Assembly (NCBI GenBank): GCA_022563115.1
Contig: JADFNY010000185.1
Location: 1 to 7,496, forward strand
Direction of reading: 5' to 3'
DNA: 7,496 nucleotides
Source: Acidobacteriota bacterium
GTDB lineage: Bacteria; Acidobacteriota; UBA890
Part shown: positions 5,667 through 7,496 of the stretch, in pieces
Layout of the letters: every line of letters starts with the position of its first letter
Position numbering within the stretch: the first letter of the stretch is position 1
Made by a program: the position numbers and the translations under genes
Notes under the pieces: generated by a model
What the model saw: only the letters and a program-made list of their open reading frames with translations
Database searches by the model: none
What the model was told of the DNA's origin: nothing

Positions 5667-7124
5667 ATGTCATCACTCATGAGTGCGTTCGGCTGGGGGG
5701 CCACGCTGCTGGCCATTGGCGCTGGGCTGATCATCGTCTACTTGGTCGTCAAATCGCGCTACAAGAAGGCCGGGCCCGACGAGGCGCTGATCGTCTACGG
5801 CCGGCGCAAGCTCATCGGCAAGAAGGTCGTCGGCGAGGAAGGACAAACACTGGGGTACCGCATCGTGCGCGGCGGCGGCACGTTTATCATTCCGGGTTGG
5901 GAGGCCTTCGAGCGGCTGTCGCTCAAGATCATGACGCTCGAGATGAACCTGCCGCACGTGTACACGGAGCAGGGGATCCCGATCAACGTGAAGGCGGTCG
6001 CCCAGGTCAAGGTCAAGGGCACGAACGCCGCGATCCAGCGCGCCGCGGGGAGCTTTCTCGGCGTCGAGGTCCGGGACATCCAACGGACCATCCAAGAGAC
6101 CGTCGCCGGCCACCTCCGCGGCATCGTCGGGACGCTGACTGTCGAGCTGCTGTACCGCGATCAGAAGTCGTTTCAGGAAAAAATCCGCGAAGAGGCGCAC
6201 AGGGACCTCGACGGAATGGGCTTCGAGTTCAAGTCGTTCGTCTTCCAGCAGATCCAAGACGAACAGGGCTATCTCGACGCTCTCGGCCAGCCGAAGATCC
6301 AGGAGGCGCTCAAGCGAGCCCGCATCGCCACCGCCAACGCCGACCGCGACGCCGCCATAGAGGAGGAGGGAGCCCGCCGCGCCAAGGAGCAAAAGCGCCT
6401 GCAGGTCGATACCGAGATCGCCGAGGCCGACAAGCTGCTGTCGTTGAAAAAGGCCACCATTCGAGAGGAGGTCGACGTTGCCGACGCGCAGGCCGTCAAG
6501 GCCGGCGAAATGGAGCTCAAGCAGCAGGACATCGGCATCGCCGAGAAGGAAGTCGAACGCCAGAAGCTCGAGCTCAATGCCAAGGTGCGTGAGCAGGTGG
6601 AGGCCGAGCGCTACGAGATCGAGCAACGCGCCGCCGCCGATCGCAAGAAGCGTGAGGAGCAGGCCGAGGCGCTGCTCGCCGAGGGTCTGGCTCGTGCCGC
6701 CGCCGAAGCTGCGCAGCGGCGCGAGGTCGGCCTCGCAGAAGCCGAGGCTATCGAGGCGAAGGGCACGGCGGAGGCCGAGGCTCGGCGGTTGCTCGCCGAG
6801 GCACTGAAGCTGTACAACGAGGCCGGGCTGTCGATCGAAGCGCTGAAGATATTGCCTGAGATCGCCGCTGCCGTATCGGAGCCGCTGTCGCGGGCCGGCA
6901 CGACGACGATCATCAGCCAGGGCAACGGCACGGGGAGTGGCACCGGCGCCGCCAAGCTCACCGAGGACGTCGTGCAGGTGCTCAGCCAGCTCGGGCCGAT
7001 CCTGCAGCAGCTTGCCGGCGTCGACCTCAACCAATTTCTGCGTGGCATCGCCGCCCTGCCGGCGGCCGCGGCGACCAACTTGGCCAAGCCCGCCGACGCC
7101 GAAGGAGCGGATGATCAGGCATGA
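5667..7124 (+). CDS. Flotillin-like SPFH-domain protein
   Basis: 485 aa, close to the usual flotillin length. One N-terminal membrane helix (about 8-28) is followed by the SPFH/band 7 domain (about 37-210), with IIPGWEAFERLSLKIMTLEM and GIPINVKAVAQVKV as clear family segments. A long Ala/Glu-rich coiled coil (about 210-385) follows. The C-terminus has the flotillin motif LPEIAAAVSEPLSRAGTTTI, a Gly/Thr linker and VVQVLSQLGPILQQLAGVDL. Bacterial flotillins oligomerise into inner-membrane scaffolds that organise microdomains and influence fluidity, signalling and secretion. AAGGGAGG (5651-5658), 8 nt upstream, supports the start. Bacillus floT/yuaG-type genes usually pair with an NfeD protein; no NfeD is seen here, and the neighbours are a DUF4870 protein upstream and an unknown helical protein overlapping by 4 nt downstream. 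A poorly conserved acidic tail (PADAEGADDQA) ends the protein. Confidence 0.93.
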   Translation: MSSLMSAFGWGATLLAIGAGLIIVYLVVKSRYKKAGPDEALIVYGRRKLIGKKVVGEEGQTLGYRIVRGGGTFIIPGWEAFERLSLKIMTLEMNLPHVYTEQGIPINVKAVAQVKVKGTNAAIQRAAGSFLGVEVRDIQRTIQETVAGHLRGIVGTLTVELLYRDQKSFQEKIREEAHRDLDGMGFEFKSFVFQQIQDEQGYLDALGQPKIQEALKRARIATANADRDAAIEEEGARRAKEQKRLQVDTEIAEADKLLSLKKATIREEVDVADAQAVKAGEMELKQQDIGIAEKEVERQKLELNAKVREQVEAERYEIEQRAAADRKKREEQAEALLAEGLARAAAEAAQRREVGLAEAEAIEAKGTAEAEARRLLAEALKLYNEAGLSIEALKILPEIAAAVSEPLSRAGTTTIISQGNGTGSGTGAAKLTEDVVQVLSQLGPILQQLAGVDLNQFLRGIAALPAAAATNLAKPADAEGADDQA

Positions 7125-7496
7125 CGCTTGATGAGTTCTTGCAGGAGCTCTCGGCACGTCGCGGGTTACACCGCAAGATCGGCCTGGTGACGCGCTACTG
7201 GCGCCAAGTGCAAAGGCTGCCGGCCGACAAGCGGCAGCAAGTCGCGTTGGCGCTCGGCAGCAAGGCGGCGTGGAATCGGCTCGAGAAGCTCTTCGCCAAG
7301 GACGGCACCCTCTCCGATGGAGAGCTGGCGGTAAAGCGCGCCCTCGACCGGGTCGGTGGGGCCGACCCCGATGAGCTGCGTGAGCTTGCCTCCAAGGTTC
7401 GTTCCGGAAACTACGCCGACGTCAGCAGGGAGCTGGTCGAGGTGGTCGGCCGGGCGCTCGACGAAGAGGCGGATGCCGACGACACCGGCGGGGTCA
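7121..7496 (+). CDS. Unrecognised helical protein, 5' part, coupled to flotillin
   Basis: The ATG at 7121 overlaps the flotillin stop in an ATGA arrangement, and the frame stays open for 125 codons to the window edge, so it is partial at the 3' end. GAAGGAG (7101-7107) lies 13 nt upstream, far for a ribosome site, so translation probably depends on coupling to flotillin. The visible part begins MTLDEFLQELSARRG, is rich in charged residues and Leu, and looks wholly alpha-helical: a basic first 45 residues, a TLSDGELAVKRALDRVG segment, and an acidic end (DEEADADD). It has no signal peptide or membrane helix, so a cytosolic role at the flotillin scaffold is plausible. I do not recognise the family. 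Confidence 0.75.
   Translation, partial: MTLDEFLQELSARRGLHRKIGLVTRYWRQVQRLPADKRQQVALALGSKAAWNRLEKLFAKDGTLSDGELAVKRALDRVGGADPDELRELASKVRSGNYADVSRELVEVVGRALDEEADADDTGGV

Noticed and set aside
5673..7157. 494-codon minus-strand frame antisense to flotillin
   Set aside because: It mirrors the flotillin gene, is Leu/Asp/Arg-rich as expected from reading a GC-rich coiled-coil gene backwards, and shows no domain.

Overview
The window is GC-rich DNA with strong Shine-Dalgarno sites, carrying two exported proteins (a PQQ-type quinoprotein and a protein of the 'PDLQGNW' family). These families are common in environmental Gram-negative bacteria such as Acidobacteriota, Gemmatimonadota, Myxococcota and uncultured Proteobacteria. 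That placement is an inference; nothing in the window fixes the taxon.

Left part (1-3400): a lipoprotein-like PQQ-dependent dehydrogenase on the + strand (start most likely at 80) converges on a minus-strand gene for an exported protein made of three tandem Rid/YjgF/YER057c/UK114 domains (start most likely at 3343). All three Rid domains lack the arginine that defines the RidA imine deaminases.

Middle (3383-3979): an accessory-looking interval of about 600 bases. It holds a small zinc-ribbon ORF on the minus strand and a 272-bp MITE-like element (3531-3802) with perfect 31-bp terminal inverted repeats flanked by TTA direct repeats. The element is nested: a second 17-bp inverted repeat abuts the left terminal repeat, and removing about 111 bp from the right arm would leave one perfect 47-bp palindromic arm pair. 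The left terminal repeat supplies the only nearby ATG of the zinc-ribbon ORF. The right terminal repeat supplies the last residues of a small hydrophobic ORF.

Right part (3980-7496): a secreted protein of unknown function is followed by a tight + strand cluster: a DUF4870 (Tic20-like) small membrane protein, a flotillin (SPFH) protein, and the 5' part of an unrecognised helical protein whose ATG overlaps the flotillin stop (ATGA). The last gene runs off the window. The cluster looks like a membrane-microdomain operon in which the usual flotillin partner NfeD is not seen and other proteins take the neighbouring places.

No rRNA, tRNA, CRISPR array or convincing rho-independent terminator was found.
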